From Corynebacterium jeikeium (GTDB lineage: Bacteria > Actinomycetota > Actinomycetes > Mycobacteriales > Mycobacteriaceae): 64,000 bases of DNA. The position numbers and the translations under genes were made by a program. The notes beneath the pieces are model-generated. The model did no database searches and had not been told where the DNA came from. It saw nothing but the letters and a program-made list of their open reading frames with translations. Below are positions 61,988-64,000 of the stretch, in pieces. The DNA lies in NCBI RefSeq assembly GCF_028609885.1, contig NZ_CP063195.1, positions 1,426,001 through 1,490,000 of the forward strand, given 5' to 3'. Each line of letters opens with the position of its first letter. The first letter of the stretch is position 1.

Positions 61988-62554
61988 TTACGGTGTCTGG
62001 TTTGGGGCTTTCGGGCTTGCCTTGTTGGCTTTCTGGTGGGTGCGCAGTTTCTTGATGGCCCAGTCGTAGTGGCTGGGTGCTGCTGAGACCAGGTAGGAGC
62101 CCAACGAGGTGGTTCCTGTCCACGGGAAGTACTTTTTAGTGAACAGCTCCTCATCGGTGAAGCTTTCGATGAGCTCGATGATCTGGGAATGGCTCGAGCC
62201 CAGCATGTCCTGTATGTCGCCCAGTGACGTGTCTTGGTAGTGCTCCCAGATTTCCATGTTTAGGGATGGCGTGGTCCGCCACGTGTGAGGTGCGGGCAGG
62301 AATGGCCGGGCAGTCCCGTTTTGATTGGCGTCAACGAAGTCGAACAGCATTTTTTGCCACGCATAGAGATGGGCAAGGACATCGCGCAGATTCTTGTCCC
62401 TGCCCCAGTGGGGTTCAGGACGGTCGAAGTCAGCGCCGAAAAACAAGCCGACGCTTTCTATCTCTGGCCGCATGGAGTCAATCAATGATTGCAGCACGTC
62501 CCATTGGGAGGTGGTTGCTGTCAGCAGTTCCGTTTTCGTTTTCGCTCGGGCCAT
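61988..62554 (-). CDS. ClbS/DfsB-family protein
   Basis: 188 residues from ATG 62554 (MARAKTKTELLTATTSQWDV). The family pattern includes RDKNLRDVLAHLYAWQKMLF, WRTTPSLNMEIWEHYQDTSL and TDEELFTKKYFPWTGTTSLG. ClbS-type proteins are four-helix-bundle enzymes; ClbS opens the cyclopropane of colibactin and protects the producer. The substrate here is unknown. It lies opposite to the phage genes, beside an IS5-type element, so it is probably acquired cargo. Confidence 0.85.
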   Translation of the reverse strand: MARAKTKTELLTATTSQWDVLQSLIDSMRPEIESVGLFFGADFDRPEPHWGRDKNLRDVLAHLYAWQKMLFDFVDANQNGTARPFLPAPHTWRTTPSLNMEIWEHYQDTSLGDIQDMLGSSHSQIIELIESFTDEELFTKKYFPWTGTTSLGSYLVSAAPSHYDWAIKKLRTHQKANKASPKAPNQTP

Positions 62555-62590
62555 ACCCAATTAGAACACAGGACGGCGAGGAAGCACTAG

Positions 62591-63512
62591 GGCGTGTTGC
62601 TAAATGGTGTTCCGGGGTGCGTGGGTGATGCTGGAGTCATGTCGAGAGGTGTCATCACCGACGAGGTCTGGGAGCTGATCGGGGACGTGTTCCCTGCGGT
62701 GAACACGAGGGGCCGCCCGCCGGTGGGCCGGCGCACGGTGGTTGAGGCGACCGCGTGGCGGTTCCGGACGGGGTCAGCATGGAGGGACCTGCCCGAGCGT
62801 TTCGGGAACTGGAACACGATCTACAAGAACTTCCGCCGATGGGCGACCGAGGGTGTCTGGGAGGACCTGCTCACCCATGTCCAGCGGCGGGCCTCGCTCG
62901 CGGGCGAGGTCGACTGGGTCGTGTCGGTGGATTCATCGATCGCGCGTGTGCATCAGCACGGTGCGACCCTGCCCCGGGGCACAGGGGGCTCCATCGAACT
63001 ACAAGAGATCCGGGCCGGAGCCGTGTGACCACGCGATCGGCCGGTCACGAGGTGGTTTGACGACGAAGATCCACCTGGTCTGCGATGGGCGAGCTCGCCC
63101 GCTGGCGTTCGTGCTGACCGGTGGACAGGTCGCGGACACGAGCGTGTTCACCTGCGTGCTCGACGAGATCCGCGTCCCCGGGCGAGGCCAGGCGCGCACG
63201 AGGCCGGACCGGGTGCTCGCGGACAAGGGGTACCCGTCGAAGAAGAACCGTGCCTGGCTGCGCGAGCGCGGTATCAAGGCCACGATCCCCGAGCGCGCTG
63301 ACCAGATCGAGAAGCGTCAAAAGAGGCCGGGCCGACCGATCGACTTCGGCAACGAGCAGCGGGAACGCTACAAAGGGCGCAACGTCATCGAACGATGCTT
63401 CAACGCAGTGAAGCAGTGGCGAGGGCTCGCTTCCCGGTTCGACAAGACCGCCCGCTCCTACGCGGCCGGAATCTACCTCTCCGCCACCCTCCAATGGATT
63501 TAGCAACACGCC
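62591..63512 (+). mobile_element. IS5-family insertion sequence with CTAG target repeat
   Basis: Perfect inverted ends GGCGTGTTGCTAAAT and ATTTAGCAACACGCC. CTAG flanks both sides (62587-62590 and 63513-63516), consistent with a TA- or CTAG-type duplication. It sits 18 bases before the small terminase gene without hitting its ribosome binding site. Confidence 0.92.
62639..63503 (+). pseudogene. IS5-family transposase in two frames
   Basis: Frame one reads MSRGVITDEVWELIGDVFPA to GSIELQEIRAGAV and stops at 63026-63028. Frame two continues DHAIGRSRGGLTTKIHLVCD, then LADKGYPSKKNRAWLRERGI and RNVIERCFNAVKQWRGLASR. The shift falls near 63015-63030 around GCCGTGTGACC. IS5 elements of the IS427 group often make transposase by programmed frameshift, but no slippery run of A or T is seen here, so this may be a mutation. 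Catalytic residues lie in both parts. Confidence 0.85.
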
Positions 63513-63530
63513 CTAGAGGAGGTTTACGTC

Positions 63531-64000
63531 GTGGCCAAAGACGGCACCAACCGAGGCGGACGCAGAGTCCGTGCCGGGGCGAAACCCGAGGCGCTGAACG
63601 ACAAGCTCGCCTCAGGTCGACCTGCCACCAGGCTCACCACACCGGCCGAGCTCGATGTGTTCGACCTGGACGGCACCGACATCGGCGATGGTGCGCTGCT
63701 CGCAGGCGAGACGATGCCTGAACCTAGCGAATACCTGTCGGCCGAGCAGCGCGACGGCCAACCGCTCGGTGCGGACCTGGTCTACCGGGAGACCTGGAAC
63801 TGGCTGGATGAACGCGGCTGCACCGAGTTCGTCTCCAAACGCTTAATTGAGCAGTACGCGCAGGCGTTCGCCCGATACATCCAGTGCGAGCAGGCAATCT
63901 CCAAGTTCGGTCTGCTCGGCAAACACCCCACCACGGGCGCTGCGATCGCCAGCCCGTTCGTGGCCATGTCGCAGTCGTTCGGCAAGCAGGCCAACGTGTA
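63531..64000 (+). CDS. Phage terminase small subunit (P27 type), runs off the window
   Basis: 156 codons visible from GTG 63531, eight bases after GGAGG. Reads VAKDGTNRGGRRVRAGAKPE and later QYAQAFARYIQCEQAISKFG with LLGKHPTTGAAIASPFVAMS, the P27 small terminase pattern. It recognises the packaging site for the large terminase expected just beyond the window. Its 3' end is missing. Confidence 0.85.
   Translation, partial: MAKDGTNRGGRRVRAGAKPEALNDKLASGRPATRLTTPAELDVFDLDGTDIGDGALLAGETMPEPSEYLSAEQRDGQPLGADLVYRETWNWLDERGCTEFVSKRLIEQYAQAFARYIQCEQAISKFGLLGKHPTTGAAIASPFVAMSQSFGKQANV

Noticed and set aside
1-64000. CRISPR arrays, tRNA or rRNA genes
   Set aside because: No regularly spaced direct repeats, cloverleaf-like sequence or ribosomal RNA sequence were noticed on reading; a tRNA or CRISPR finder was not run.

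Overview
The window looks like a Corynebacterium chromosome. The left end carries leuC and leuD with a divergent IclR-type regulator of the LtbR kind, and many genes have promoters placed so that their mRNAs would be leaderless, as is common in that genus. Core genes are GC-rich. They are broken up by AT-rich defence genes, several IS families, a very GC-rich siderophore block and a prophage or phage-like module. The genus call rests on gene order and protein resemblance read by eye.

Layout. 1-3843: core metabolism and envelope genes (leuD, leuC, ltbR, a carboxymuconolactone decarboxylase remnant, a small hypothetical gene and a DUF1707 protein). 4105-17370: first defence block, with a GmrSD-like type IV enzyme, an IS110 broken by two IS3 copies that flank an MrcB-N/DUF3883 protein, a secreted CAP protein, an Mrr-like nuclease with a 5' frameshift, and a type III restriction-modification pair (mod, res). 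17490-20141: core genes (M24 aminopeptidase, POT peptide transporter). 20436-48843: second defence block, with an IS3 copy, an ApeA-like HEPN protein, a NucS-like/DUF5655 protein, a Gabija-like pair (gajB, gajA), and a long leftward operon that reads ABC-three-component system (effector, middle component, DUF2326 ATPase), then XRE regulator, then hsdM, then hsdS.

The hsdM-hsdS part of that operon is wrecked by three events. An IS256-type element sits in hsdM with an 8-bp target duplication. A second IS256-type element truncates hsdS. A 12.1-kb block (32769-44870) splits hsdM exactly at a codon boundary just before the SAM-binding motif. Removing the block and the first IS restores an uninterrupted 838-residue HsdM on paper. 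The block carries an iron-siderophore locus (TetR, lipoprotein, two FecCD permeases, two ABC half-transporters, siderophore-interacting protein) with a DtxR-like box, a SoxR regulator divergent from an MFS exporter with a clear SoxR box, and fragments of an IS3 element, a MocR-type regulator and clpP.

49247-64000: early and replication genes of a phage-like element, all rightward (sigma-like protein, DUF2800, DUF2815, family A DNA polymerase, antirepressor, DUF4406, primase-helicase, VRR-NUC, SNF2 helicase, RinA-like regulator, HNH, small terminase). Two leftward cargo genes lie among them: a TIGR02391/Ymh protein with a HEPN-like motif, and a ClbS/DfsB-like protein. An IS5-type element sits just before the small terminase.

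At least nine anti-phage or restriction-type loci can be recognised. The most interesting unit is the ABC-three-component operon that continues without a gap into an XRE regulator and type I modification and specificity genes.
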